Shown here piece by piece: positions 15,336 to 23,294 of a DNA stretch of 53,824 bases; position 1 is the first letter of the stretch, and each line of letters starts with the position of its first letter. The notes under the pieces were generated by a model, which saw only the letters and a list, made by a program, of their open reading frames with translations, had not been told where the DNA came from and did no database searches. Source of the stretch: an uncultured Lachnospiraceae bacterium (GTDB lineage Bacteria; Bacillota; Clostridia; Lachnospirales; Lachnospiraceae); the NCBI GenBank assembly GCA_900314255.1, contig OMUP01000202.1, positions 1-53,824 of the forward strand, in the 5' to 3' direction. The position numbers and the translations under genes are program-made.

Positions 15336-16502
15336 TCACTCAATCCTGTGAGCGCCGTCTCCGACGGATGCCACGTAAATGTCCGCTTTCTTTCCGGTCT
15401 TCTTTTCATATTCCGCATCCACCTTTGCCTTATACGCATCGATGGCGTCATTGTCGATGATGCTGACCGTGCAGCCTCCGAATCCGCCGCCTGTGATGCG
15501 GGATCCGTATACGCCCGGAACTGACCACGCGATCTCGGCCAGAAGATCCGTCTCCGGGCAGGACGTCTCATAGTCATCCCGCAGGGAAATGTGCGACTCG
15601 TTCATGAGCTGTCCGAATGCCCTGATGTCATTTTTCTTCAGACATTCCACCGCTCTCACGGTTCTATCATCCTCATAGACAGCGTGCTTTGCGCGCCGCG
15701 TAATAACCGGATCGCCGATCACACCTTTGATCTGTTCAAACTGCTCCGGCTTCAGGTCGCACAGTGCCTTGATATCCGCTTTCGTCTGCAGAAGAGAAAG
15801 TGCCTTTGCGCACTGCTGCCGCCGCTCATTATACGCAGATGAAACAAGGCTGTGTTTTACGTTGCTGTTGGTAATCACAATCTGCGAATGCTTCAGCGCC
15901 AGCGGCACATATGCATATTCCAGCTTCTGTGTGTCCAGAAAAATTGCGCTGTCTTTCTTTCCCATCGCGCTCGCAAACTGGTCCATGATCCCGCTGGAAA
16001 GCCCGCAGAAATCATTTTCCGTCTTCTGTCCGAGAAGCGCCAGATCCGTCATGTCAAGTGCAAGACCGAACGTATCCCGCACGGCCAGACCGGTCAGCAC
16101 TTCCAGAGCCGCCGAAGATGACAGTCCGGCCCCAGACGGAATATCACCGTTGATCAGGAAGTCAAAGCCGGACGGAATCTGCACGCCCCGCTGCCCCATC
16201 GCCCAGAGCACGCCCTTCGGGTAATTGGTCCAGGATGCTTTTTTGTCGTAAATCAGGCTGTCCAGCGAACTCTCAATCAGACCGGCTTCCGGAAAGTTCA
16301 TCGAGAAAAAGCGCAGCGTCCGGTCTGCTCTCCGGCGGATCAGCCCGTAGATGCCGAACGTCAGTGCACACGGGAACACGTGTCCGCCGTTGTAATCCGT
16401 ATGCTCGCCGATCAGGTTCACACGGCCCGGAGCGAAATAGAGCCCGTCCGCCTTCTCCCCGAACACATCGGTGAACTTTTTGCTCATTGCTTGAAGATCC
16501 AT
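15336..16502 (-). CDS. galK: Galactokinase
   Basis: A 388-residue GHMP-family kinase that phosphorylates galactose at C1. The galactokinase signature GRVNLIGEHTDYNGG lies near residues 25-39, the GHMP ATP-binding loop PSGAGLSSSAALEV near 120-133, and the C-terminal motif GSRITGGGFGGCTVS near 335-349. The ATG at 16502 is preferred, with GGAGGG eight bases upstream; a GTG at 16511 is in frame but lies within that site. It follows the YhhN gene by 25 bases and precedes galT by 39. Confidence 0.95.
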   Translation of the reverse strand: MDLQAMSKKFTDVFGEKADGLYFAPGRVNLIGEHTDYNGGHVFPCALTFGIYGLIRRRADRTLRFFSMNFPEAGLIESSLDSLIYDKKASWTNYPKGVLWAMGQRGVQIPSGFDFLINGDIPSGAGLSSSAALEVLTGLAVRDTFGLALDMTDLALLGQKTENDFCGLSSGIMDQFASAMGKKDSAIFLDTQKLEYAYVPLALKHSQIVITNSNVKHSLVSSAYNERRQQCAKALSLLQTKADIKALCDLKPEQFEQIKGVIGDPVITRRAKHAVYEDDRTVRAVECLKKNDIRAFGQLMNESHISLRDDYETSCPETDLLAEIAWSVPGVYGSRITGGGFGGCTVSIIDNDAIDAYKAKVDAEYEKKTGKKADIYVASVGDGAHRIE

Positions 16503-16527
16503 TATTTTCACCCTCCAAAGTATGAAT

Positions 16528-17172
16528 TTACAAAAGAATTCCCAGCGCGATCAGAAGCTGTGCCGCTGTGTACGTCGCCATGACGGCCACACCGTCGCTT
16601 TTCTTCCTGATAACGCCCATGTACAGTGTCAGATCCGAGATGACAAATGCCACTGATCCCGCAAAAGACAGAACGCCGTATGCCGGATGAAAAACTGCAT
16701 AGGGCTGCGACGTATAACTCATGAACAGAATCGCGCCCATGTAGCAGACAACCGGCACCTTCAAGGCTTTCGGCGACACCGGTAACAGACGCACTGCCGT
16801 TATAATAAAAATAACTGCATAAATCACAGCCGCCGGTATATACCTCGCGGCTGGCACTTTTCCTCCCGCTTTCGACAGGAACATAGCTGCATAGAAGATA
16901 TGCCCGGTCAGAAAGGCCAGCAGTCCGGCCGCAAAGAACGCATCTCCTTTTTTCAGCAGAAGTACGTCTCCCAGCCAGCCGCAGAAAATTCCCGCCAGCA
17001 GTAAAAAATTGAACTCTTTATTGGCATCCTGCCAGTACACACAGCACAGCAGAAACAGGACCGGCATCAGAAGCGGCTTCACCACGCGCTTTCTGCCCGT
17101 TCCGGCCGCGATCGTATCGTATAAGGATGCTGCCGCGTATGCAGTCAGAATGCAGAGAACCGGAATGTTCAT
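16528..17172 (-). CDS. YhhN-family membrane protein (lysoplasmalogenase-like)
   Basis: A 214-residue membrane protein with about seven to eight hydrophobic helices and the YhhN/TMEM86 blocks GWLGDVLLL (near 65-73), FLTGHIFYA and a C-terminal FVISDLTLYMG. Characterised family members cleave the vinyl-ether bond of lysoplasmalogens. Plasmalogens are typical of anaerobic clostridia, which would fit, but activity on that substrate is not shown by sequence alone. Its start overlaps the stop of the upstream RelA/SpoT-domain gene in an ATGA, so their translation is coupled, and galK follows 25 bases later. Confidence 0.85.
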   Translation of the reverse strand: MNIPVLCILTAYAAASLYDTIAAGTGRKRVVKPLLMPVLFLLCCVYWQDANKEFNFLLLAGIFCGWLGDVLLLKKGDAFFAAGLLAFLTGHIFYAAMFLSKAGGKVPAARYIPAAVIYAVIFIITAVRLLPVSPKALKVPVVCYMGAILFMSYTSQPYAVFHPAYGVLSFAGSVAFVISDLTLYMGVIRKKSDGVAVMATYTAAQLLIALGILL

Positions 17173-18206
17173 GTGCCGTCCCCTCTCTGCACAAAAGCCT
17201 GCCGGCTTTCTGCCTCCTCCGGGGTCGAATCGTTCTGAAAACGGGACAGATGCTCAAACGGCGTAATCAGCCGCCCGCGGTACAGACCGCAGCCATCGTT
17301 CATCAGATGATTGTCAACCGCCTTGAACATGCACACATCCACACCAGACAGGTCCAAATTCTGAAGAGCTGCGATCCGATCATAAGCCTCGTCAAAGTAC
17401 ACCGATTCTCCGCCCGGAACCGCTTCCCTTCTGCCCCTCTCATATTCCTGATTCAGTTCGTAAAGCTTGTGATTGGCCAGTCCGATTTCAGCCGCGTCAT
17501 CCATATCCTTGGTGCGCAGCTGCATCTCGATATAGCTTCGTGCACTGTTGTCATAAAAGGTGATGTGAAGAGACCGGTACCCGTAGTCTTTGACATTGGT
17601 CACGTAGTCGCGGAAGTACGGCTTTACGAAATCGTCGAGCATCGGAGACTTGCTGTCCTGCTCGATGCCGGTGAGCTGCGGCGTAAATCCACGCTCTTCC
17701 AGAAATTCCGGCAGTGCATTGGCAATTTCATAGAGAATCCGCAGTTCCTCTTCTTTCCGCTTTTCCTCAGACGGGATGTGGCACTTCGGAATGGCCAGAA
17801 TGATCCGGTATGCAATGATGTCGTGAAACCGCTGAACCTGCGCGATCAGATCGCTGAGCTTAGGATACCCGCCGGTGCGGCGGTGATAATCACTTATATA
17901 TTCCACCACATAGCCGTTAAACTTCTCTTCGATCCGGATCAGCGATTTTATGCGTCCTTTGAAAGTAAAGGCAAGATATGGATACCGGCCGGCCATATAA
18001 TAATAAAATTCACGGATCCTCTGGGACTGCGCCGTCAGGAATTCGTTGTGTTCCAGAAGTTCCAGAACCTCCAGGAGAAAGTTGCTGTGCACCATGTCCA
18101 GGTGATTGTGCGTCTGTCTGGCGCTGCTTTTCAGATCCCGCGAATAATTCCGCAGGATCTTGAGCACTGTGTCTCCGTTGTATAAATAATCATTGAGTTT
18201 AACCAT
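17169..18206 (-). CDS. RelA/SpoT-domain nucleotide pyrophosphokinase
   Basis: A 345-residue protein with a single synthetase-type RelA/SpoT domain and no HD hydrolase domain. Key blocks are RIKS (85-88), the metal-binding aspartate in HDIIAYR (Asp129), the YRSLH loop (210-214) and the catalytic glutamate in EMQLRT (Glu227), so it looks active. It is longer than classical small alarmone synthetases (about 210-260), with an extra N-terminal helical region of about 80 residues and a C-terminal tail of about 95. It could make (p)ppGpp or a related alarmone, or modify another nucleotide or tRNA. It heads an operon with a YhhN protein, galK and galT. Confidence 0.85.
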   Translation of the reverse strand: MVKLNDYLYNGDTVLKILRNYSRDLKSSARQTHNHLDMVHSNFLLEVLELLEHNEFLTAQSQRIREFYYYMAGRYPYLAFTFKGRIKSLIRIEEKFNGYVVEYISDYHRRTGGYPKLSDLIAQVQRFHDIIAYRIILAIPKCHIPSEEKRKEEELRILYEIANALPEFLEERGFTPQLTGIEQDSKSPMLDDFVKPYFRDYVTNVKDYGYRSLHITFYDNSARSYIEMQLRTKDMDDAAEIGLANHKLYELNQEYERGRREAVPGGESVYFDEAYDRIAALQNLDLSGVDVCMFKAVDNHLMNDGCGLYRGRLITPFEHLSRFQNDSTPEEAESRQAFVQRGDGT

Positions 18207-18271
18207 ACCACTGTACTCCTGAACCGGAGGCTGGCCACGGACGTGCCCGCTTTCCCGGCCCGTTAACAGTA

Positions 18272-18300
18272 ATGGTACCGTAGGAAAAGGCGTAAATCAA
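18272..18300 (-). promoter_or_regulatory. Promoter of the RelA/SpoT-YhhN-gal operon
   Basis: On the minus strand TTGATT (18300-18295) and TACCAT (18277-18272) are spaced 17. A perfect palindrome, TAAATCA-ATGA-TGATTTA (18293-18310), covers the -35, and another, CCGGAA-CA-TTCCGG (18337-18350), lies just upstream; both are candidate operators. Confidence 0.5.
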
Positions 18301-18395
18301 TGATGATTTATGCGGATTCTGGAAGAAGCCTGATATCCGGAACATTCCGGTATTTGTCCGACTTTACAAGCATTTTTCAGAATGGTAGTATGTTC

Positions 18396-18470
18396 ATAAC
18401 ATGATTAGTTATACTGTACTGTTATTATATATGTATAACAATATGAAGCTGTAGCAAACATTAATCATGT
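18396..18470 (+). promoter_or_regulatory. AT-rich palindromic control region before DUF6110 gene
   Basis: It contains ATAAC-7-GTTAT (18396-18412) and GTTAT-9-ATAAC (18421-18439), plus a longer inverted pair, ACATGATTA (18399-18407) and TAATCATGT (18462-18470). Such clustered palindromes upstream of a metal-ATPase operon suggest a metal-responsive repressor site. No clean -35/-10 pair could be assigned. Confidence 0.4.
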
Positions 18471-18503
18471 ATTTATAACCAAATATTTATAAGGAGGCTT
18501 ATT

Positions 18504-18731
18504 ATGACAAGTTGGGGTAAACTCGGACTTTTTGCAGGCGGTGTGCTTTTCGGCACAGCAGGAATCGGAATTCTGAAGAGCAGTGACATGAAGAAGGCGT
18601 ACACGCAGTGCACCACCGCCGTACTGCGCGGAAGAGACAGCATCATGCAGGTCGGAAGCACGCTGAAGGAAAACTGCGGCGACATCAAGGCAGACGCCGA
18701 TGCGATCAATGAGATGCCAGATCCTGCATGA
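18504..18731 (+). CDS. Small DUF6110-type protein
   Basis: A 75-residue protein with a hydrophobic, glycine-rich N-terminal segment (about residues 6-24) followed by a helical, charged stretch containing AYTQCTTAVLRGRDSIM. The pattern fits the DUF6110 family of small Firmicute proteins, which tend to sit beside heavy-metal P-type ATPases; the family name is from memory. AAGGAGG gives a strong ribosome site. The gene is intact and overlaps by 23 bases the start of the broken ATPase downstream. The function is unknown; a role in metal handling is inferred from position only. Confidence 0.8.
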   Translation: MTSWGKLGLFAGGVLFGTAGIGILKSSDMKKAYTQCTTAVLRGRDSIMQVGSTLKENCGDIKADADAINEMPDPA

Positions 18732-20197
18732 ATCCGAAGGCCGGATTCGTGTTCACATGGCCATGGTGCTCATGGAGCCGGACCAGGCGAACGTGCTGGA
18801 ATACTACCTGCGCGCCTGCCCTGCCGTGACGCGGGTCACAGTTTACGAGCGGACCGCCGATGCTGTTGTCTTCTATACTCCCGGAGAACGGGAAACCATT
18901 CTGAAGAGACTGAAGAGCGCAGATATCCGCGATGAAGAGCAGTAGGCGCTGGTTCCGGCTGACACCGGACGGATGCTGCAGCGGCAGTATGAAGAAAAAA
19001 TCACCTTTACCGTTCTGGGACATTTCTTCCGGAAGCTGTTTTTCCCGGCTCCGCTTCAGATCCTGTGGACAGCCGTACAGTCCGTCCGCTTTATCTGGGA
19101 CGGGATCAAGTGCCTTGCCCGCGGAAAACTTGAGGTGCCGGTGCTTGATGCCAGCGCCATCACAGCGTCCATGCTTCGCGGCGATTTCGGCACGGCAAGT
19201 TCGGTGATGTTTTTACTTCGGATCGGTGAGATTCTGGAGGAATGGACACACAAGAAATCAGTTGGTGATCTGGCGCGGACCATGTCTCTTAAAGCAGACA
19301 AGGTCTGGCTTCGGACCAGCGACGGTGCGTCAGACGATGTGCTGGTGCCGATCCAGGAAGTCGGCGTCGGGGACCGCATCGTCGTGCGCACGTCCAATGT
19401 CATTCCGCTCGACGGCGTCGTGGATTCCGGAGAGATGACTGTTAACCAGTCTTCCATGACCGGCGAATCGGTTCCGGTTCCGAAGGCCGCCGGTTCGCCC
19501 GTCTTTACCGGCACCGTTGGAGAGGAAGGCCTTTCATCTGGCCGACAAGCTGGTTCCCTGGAGTCTGGCCGGGACGCTTATTACGTAGCTGCTGACCCGC
19601 AATATTTCCCGGGCGCTGTCATTTCTCATGGTCGATTTCTCGTGTGCTCTGAAGCTTTCCATGCCGCTCACGGTGCTTTCCGCCATCCGCGAAGCCGGTG
19701 AAAACAACATCACGGTCAAAGGCGGCAAGTTCCTTGAGGCTGTCGCGCAGGCGGATACGATTGTATTTGACAAGACCGGCACGCTCACACATGCAGCGCC
19801 GAAGGTAGTCGCTGTGAAGACGTTCGGCGGCTGGACACAGAGAGAGATCCTGAAAATCGGTGCATGTCTCGAGGAGCACTATCCGCACTCGATGGCAAAT
19901 TCAGTCGTGAAGAAAGCAAAGGAAGAAGGCATCCGGCACGACGAAATGCACACCAAGGTGCAGTACATTGTGGCGCACGGCATCGCCAGCACCATCGCCG
20001 ATACCGGACAGAAGGCGATCATCGGATTCATTATGATTTTCAACGGTTCGCTCATCGCAGCGGGCGCGGCAGGGCTGATGGCCCCGGCAACATCGTCGCT
20101 TCTTCACAACACGTCGACGATCGTCATCGGTCTGCATTCGATGACCGACCTGAACGTAACGGAAACTGAAAAAAGCAGCACGGGAAAACCACTGTAA
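18709..20197 (+). pseudogene. Degraded heavy-metal translocating P-type ATPase
   Basis: Pieces of one ATPase lie in order but cannot make a whole protein. An N-terminal metal-binding-like domain begins MRCQILHESEGRIRVHM and ends at an in-frame TAG (18943-18945). The same frame continues through the actuator domain with the TGES motif to GTVGEEG near 19530. There a deletion of roughly 45 residues shifts the frame. The new frame reads AFHLADKLVP, meets a second TAG (19586-19588), and goes on through the phosphorylation motif DKTGTLTH. After VAHGIAST an in-frame deletion removes most of the nucleotide-binding and hinge region, so the GDG-ND motif is absent, before the final membrane segment with PATSSLLHNTST. 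The deletion sizes are estimates from family knowledge. Confidence 0.93.
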
Positions 20198-20223
20198 CGG
20201 ACATTTGTCATATGGAGAGCCCG

Positions 20224-20256
20224 GGCCTCTGCCGATACTGCGGCAGGGGCCTTTTT
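20224..20256 (+). terminator. Terminator after the ATPase pseudogene
   Basis: An 11-pair stem, GGCCTCTGCCG (20224-20234) with CGGCAGGGGCC (20241-20251), one G-T pair and a six-base loop, followed by TTTTT. Confidence 0.9.
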
Positions 20257-20277
20257 CATGGATTTTCAAATGAAATC

Positions 20278-20307
20278 TTCATTAGCACAGTCTTTCCGTC
20301 GTATAAT
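20278..20307 (+). promoter_or_regulatory. Promoter of the MalY/PatB-like gene
   Basis: A perfect TATAAT (20302-20307) lies about 38 bases before the GTG start. The -35 is weak (TTCATT at 20278-20283, spacing 18). Confidence 0.5.
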
Positions 20308-20345
20308 CAGTGAAAGCACACATGGTACAAAACAGGAGGTTCGCT

Positions 20346-21563
20346 GTGAAGTACGATTTTGAGACGGTCATCGACCGGCGCGGCCATGACGCCATCGCTG
20401 TGGACGCGGTAGGCGGCAGTCAGTTCCGGGGCGTTGCTCCTTCAAAGCCAAAGGAAGGATTTGATGAGATTCCGATGTGGGTGGCCGATATGAATTTCCC
20501 GACGGCCCGCTCCATTCAGGACGCGATCATACGCCGGGCAGAACATCCGGCATTCGGGTATTTTGTCCCGTCCGATGAATATTACGACGCGATTCTCTAC
20601 TGGCACAAACTGCGCAAAGGGGTCACGGATCTGTCGCGCGAGGACATCGGCTATGAAAACGGCGTGCTGGGCGGCGTTGTATCCGCACTCAAGATTTTCG
20701 CCTCGCCCGGCGACAATGTTCTGCTGCACAGTCCGACCTACATGGGTTTCACCAGCAGTGTGACCAATAACGGATTTCACATCGTACACAGCCCGCTGAA
20801 GATCGACAGCAACGGCGTCTGGCGGATGGATTACGAGGATATGGACCGCAAAATCCGTGAGAATCACATCCATGTGGCCATCTTCTGCAATCCGCACAAC
20901 CCGTGCGGCAGAACCTGGAGCCGCCAGGAAATTCTGGATGCCATGGACGTGTATGAAAAAAATAATGTCTGGGTGATCGTCGACGAAATCTGGTCCGACC
21001 TTCTCATGAACGGTCACGTCTATACACCGGTCTCATCGGTCAGCGAGTGGGCAAAGTATCATACCGTCAATTTCTATGCGCCGTCCAAGACGTTCAATCT
21101 TGCCGGCCTGATCGGAAGCTACAGCGTCATCTATAACAAGCCTGTCAGGGAAAGGGTTCAGGGCATCAGCGCGAAACTGGTCTATAACAACATGAACGTT
21201 TTCTCCGAGCACGCTCTCATCGGCGCTTACAGTGAAGAAGGAAATGACTGGCTGAACCAGCTTCTCCCGGTTCTCTCGGAGAATGTCAACCTGGCCTATG
21301 ATACCATAACAACAAAATTCAAAGGTGTATTCACGTTCCGCACCGAAGGCACATACATGATGTTTCTTGACTGCGCCGGATGGCTGAAGGAACATCATAT
21401 GACGCAGAAAGACCTCCTGCAGAAAGGCTGGGACTACGGAATCGGCTGGCAGGACGGGCATCTGTTTGAAGGGCCGGACTGCATCCGCCTGAATCTTGCA
21501 TCGCCGACTCACCGCATCATGGAAGCACTCAGCCGCATGGACAAGTACGTCTTCAATGCCTGA
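20346..21563 (+). CDS. MalY/PatB-family PLP-dependent enzyme (cystathionine beta-lyase-like)
   Basis: A 405-residue fold-type I PLP enzyme. Visible landmarks are IPMWVADMNFPTA near the N-terminus, CNPHNPCGRTWS (about 182-193), VDEIWSDLL with the PLP-binding aspartate (about 212-220), and APSKTFNLAG with the Schiff-base lysine. Family members cleave cystathionine or cysteine to pyruvate, ammonia and a thiol, and may also act as aminotransferases. The GTG at 20346 with AGGAGG upstream is chosen; an ATG 36 bases earlier lacks a ribosome site. It stands alone, bounded by terminators on both sides. Confidence 0.88.
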   Translation: MKYDFETVIDRRGHDAIAVDAVGGSQFRGVAPSKPKEGFDEIPMWVADMNFPTARSIQDAIIRRAEHPAFGYFVPSDEYYDAILYWHKLRKGVTDLSREDIGYENGVLGGVVSALKIFASPGDNVLLHSPTYMGFTSSVTNNGFHIVHSPLKIDSNGVWRMDYEDMDRKIRENHIHVAIFCNPHNPCGRTWSRQEILDAMDVYEKNNVWVIVDEIWSDLLMNGHVYTPVSSVSEWAKYHTVNFYAPSKTFNLAGLIGSYSVIYNKPVRERVQGISAKLVYNNMNVFSEHALIGAYSEEGNDWLNQLLPVLSENVNLAYDTITTKFKGVFTFRTEGTYMMFLDCAGWLKEHHMTQKDLLQKGWDYGIGWQDGHLFEGPDCIRLNLASPTHRIMEALSRMDKYVFNA

Positions 21564-21589
21564 AGCGCCGCAGATTTCAATTTCAAAAA

Positions 21590-21634
21590 AAGAAGACCCG
21601 CTGGATGGAAATTTTCCTTTCAGCGGATCTTCTT
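21590..21634. terminator. Bidirectional terminator between PatB-like gene and LDH
   Basis: AAGAAGACCCGCTG (21590-21603) pairs with CAGCGGATCTTCTT (21621-21634), with one mismatch. The arms end in A and T tracts, so it can serve both converging genes. Confidence 0.75.
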
Positions 21635-21637
21635 ATA

Positions 21638-22591
21638 TTACATTTCAAGTTCCTTATAAAACGATTTCAGCACGGCAGCCGATTTCTGCAGGGCCTCTTC
21701 CTCATCCGGCTGAAGCTTGATCTCGACGATTTCCTTGGCGCCCGTCTTGTCGATGATGGTCGGCACGGACAGGAACACGCCTTGCAGTCCGTATACACCG
21801 TCTACATTCACGCTGACCGGATAAATCTGATTTTCATTGAACAGAATTGATTTCACGATGGATGTCGCCGATGCGGCGATGCCGTAGCATGTATTTCCCT
21901 TGCGGCTGAAAATCTCCCACCCGGACTGTGCCGTCATCTTGAGCAGGCTCTGTTTTGTCGCTGACCCCGTGCGCGGTGCATTGTCCTGCATCACATCATC
22001 GATCTTCTTTCCGCCGATTGTGGCTGAATTCCACACGACAAATTCGCTGTCGCCATGCTCACCGCACACAAAAGCCGAGACGCTCTTCGCGTCCAGATCG
22101 TAAAGCTTCGCGAGCTCGCAGCACAGTCTTGCGCTGTCAAGATTCGTGCCGCTGCCGATGACCTGTCTGGCAGGCAGACCGGAAATCTTCCAGGCGTAAT
22201 ACGTCATAATGTCGACCGGATTTGAAATCACAAGAAGGATGCCGTTAAATCCGCTGTCCATAATGCTGTTCACGATGCTCTTCATAATCTTCATGCTGGG
22301 CGCGAGCATTTCCAAACGGCTGGTGGAATTTTTAGGCATCGGTGCGGAAGCTGTGATAATCACGATATCGGCGTCCGTACAGTCCCTGTAATCCCCTGCG
22401 TGAACCTTGATATTGCGGTTCATGAAATACACTGAATGCGCCATGTCAAGCGCTTCTGCAAAAGCCTTGTCCTTGTTGACATCAATCAGGACCACCTCTT
22501 CGCACAGTCCCTGATTAATTATGCTGTACGCTGTCGTCGACCCGACATTTCCGGCGCCGATAATTGCAACCTTTGAGTCTTTGAAACTCAT
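21638..22591 (-). CDS. L-lactate dehydrogenase-family enzyme
   Basis: A 317-residue LDH/MDH-superfamily protein. The NAD-binding GAGNVGSTT (12-20), VISNPVD (121-127), LDSAR (151-155) and catalytic His179 in GEHGDSE are present. The substrate loop reads ASAPMPKNSTSRLEM (81-95) instead of the usual AGxxQKPGETRL of lactate dehydrogenases, so the specificity residue normally Gln is not conserved; a different 2-hydroxyacid is possible. The start at 22591 follows AGAGGAAAG; the reading frame stays open upstream through the neighbouring peptidase, but that is a shadow. Confidence 0.88.
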   Translation of the reverse strand: MSFKDSKVAIIGAGNVGSTTAYSIINQGLCEEVVLIDVNKDKAFAEALDMAHSVYFMNRNIKVHAGDYRDCTDADIVIITASAPMPKNSTSRLEMLAPSMKIMKSIVNSIMDSGFNGILLVISNPVDIMTYYAWKISGLPARQVIGSGTNLDSARLCCELAKLYDLDAKSVSAFVCGEHGDSEFVVWNSATIGGKKIDDVMQDNAPRTGSATKQSLLKMTAQSGWEIFSRKGNTCYGIAASATSIVKSILFNENQIYPVSVNVDGVYGLQGVFLSVPTIIDKTGAKEIVEIKLQPDEEEALQKSAAVLKSFYKELEM

Positions 22592-22671
22592 ATGCTTTCC
22601 TCTCTTTCCGTTCCGTCCCTCGTTTCCGGCGAGTCGCAGGACGTTTGTCAGCCTTATTATAGCATTGATCT

Positions 22672-23202
22672 TTATGGCAGCAGCAGGCAGATCACAACGG
22701 CGGCAGAAATGGCCGGTCCGAAAGGCAGTTGTTTCCGTTGCCGAAATAGCGCCGTACAAAGTCCGATGGCGCAGGCATCCAGAATGCACAGCAGCGACCG
22801 CTCGAATCCCAGATACAGAGCGGCAAGCGCAAACAGCTTGATGTCGCCGCCGCCAAAACCTTTGCCGCCGCAGATCCGCCTGCCTGCCATGGAAATAAAA
22901 ATCATTAAAGTCACGACTGCCGCAGCGCTGGATATGCTTTTAAAAAGTGCCCCTGTGTCTGCACAAAGGCACAGAACAAGTATCCGGCAGAAGGCTGGAA
23001 ACAGGACAAGAAAATTCGGAATAACATATGTTTCAAGATCCGAAACGGACAGAAACAACAGACAGAGCTCCAGGACACCGGCGCTGAGAATATCCGGCAG
23101 AGAATTCATCCGCAGCGCCGTAATTGCCGCGGTCAATTCAAACAGAAATACCTGCGGCAGAGTCAGAAAGCAGGCGCGCCTTTGAAACTGAGAAAAAATC
23201 AA
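22672..23202 (-). CDS. Type A24 prepilin peptidase, short form
   Basis: A 176-residue membrane protein with about six hydrophobic helices and both aspartate motifs of the TFPP/A24 family: SVSDLETYVIPN (about 52-63) and GGGDIKL (about 116-122). It lacks the N-terminal methylase domain of PilD, as in TadV/CpaA-like enzymes. It would process type IV or Tad pilin precursors at the membrane, but no pilin or secretion gene is nearby. The start is TTG at 23202 with GGAG seven bases upstream; an ATG at codon 32 is an alternative. It lies 80 bases upstream of the LDH gene. Confidence 0.85.
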   Translation of the reverse strand: MIFSQFQRRACFLTLPQVFLFELTAAITALRMNSLPDILSAGVLELCLLFLSVSDLETYVIPNFLVLFPAFCRILVLCLCADTGALFKSISSAAAVVTLMIFISMAGRRICGGKGFGGGDIKLFALAALYLGFERSLLCILDACAIGLCTALFRQRKQLPFGPAISAAVVICLLLP

Positions 23203-23248
23203 ATGATGACTCCATTTTCCATGTCTGCAGTATTGCGGACATACCGTG

Positions 23249-23274
23249 AATCTGTTAAATTAATAATTCAGATT
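23249..23274. promoter_or_regulatory. Inverted repeat in the A24 peptidase-MATE intergenic region
   Basis: AATCTG (23249-23254) and CAGATT (23269-23274) form a perfect inverted pair around a very AT-rich centre just upstream of the MATE start. It is a possible repressor site, and no regulator gene is adjacent. Confidence 0.3.
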
Positions 23275-23294
23275 TATTCTCGGGGGAACAAAGT

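Noticed and set aside
18943-18945. TAG read-through (recoding) in the metal ATPase
   Set aside because: Both nonsense codons are TAG, but the gene also has a frame-shifting deletion and lacks the hinge region, so decay explains the stops better.
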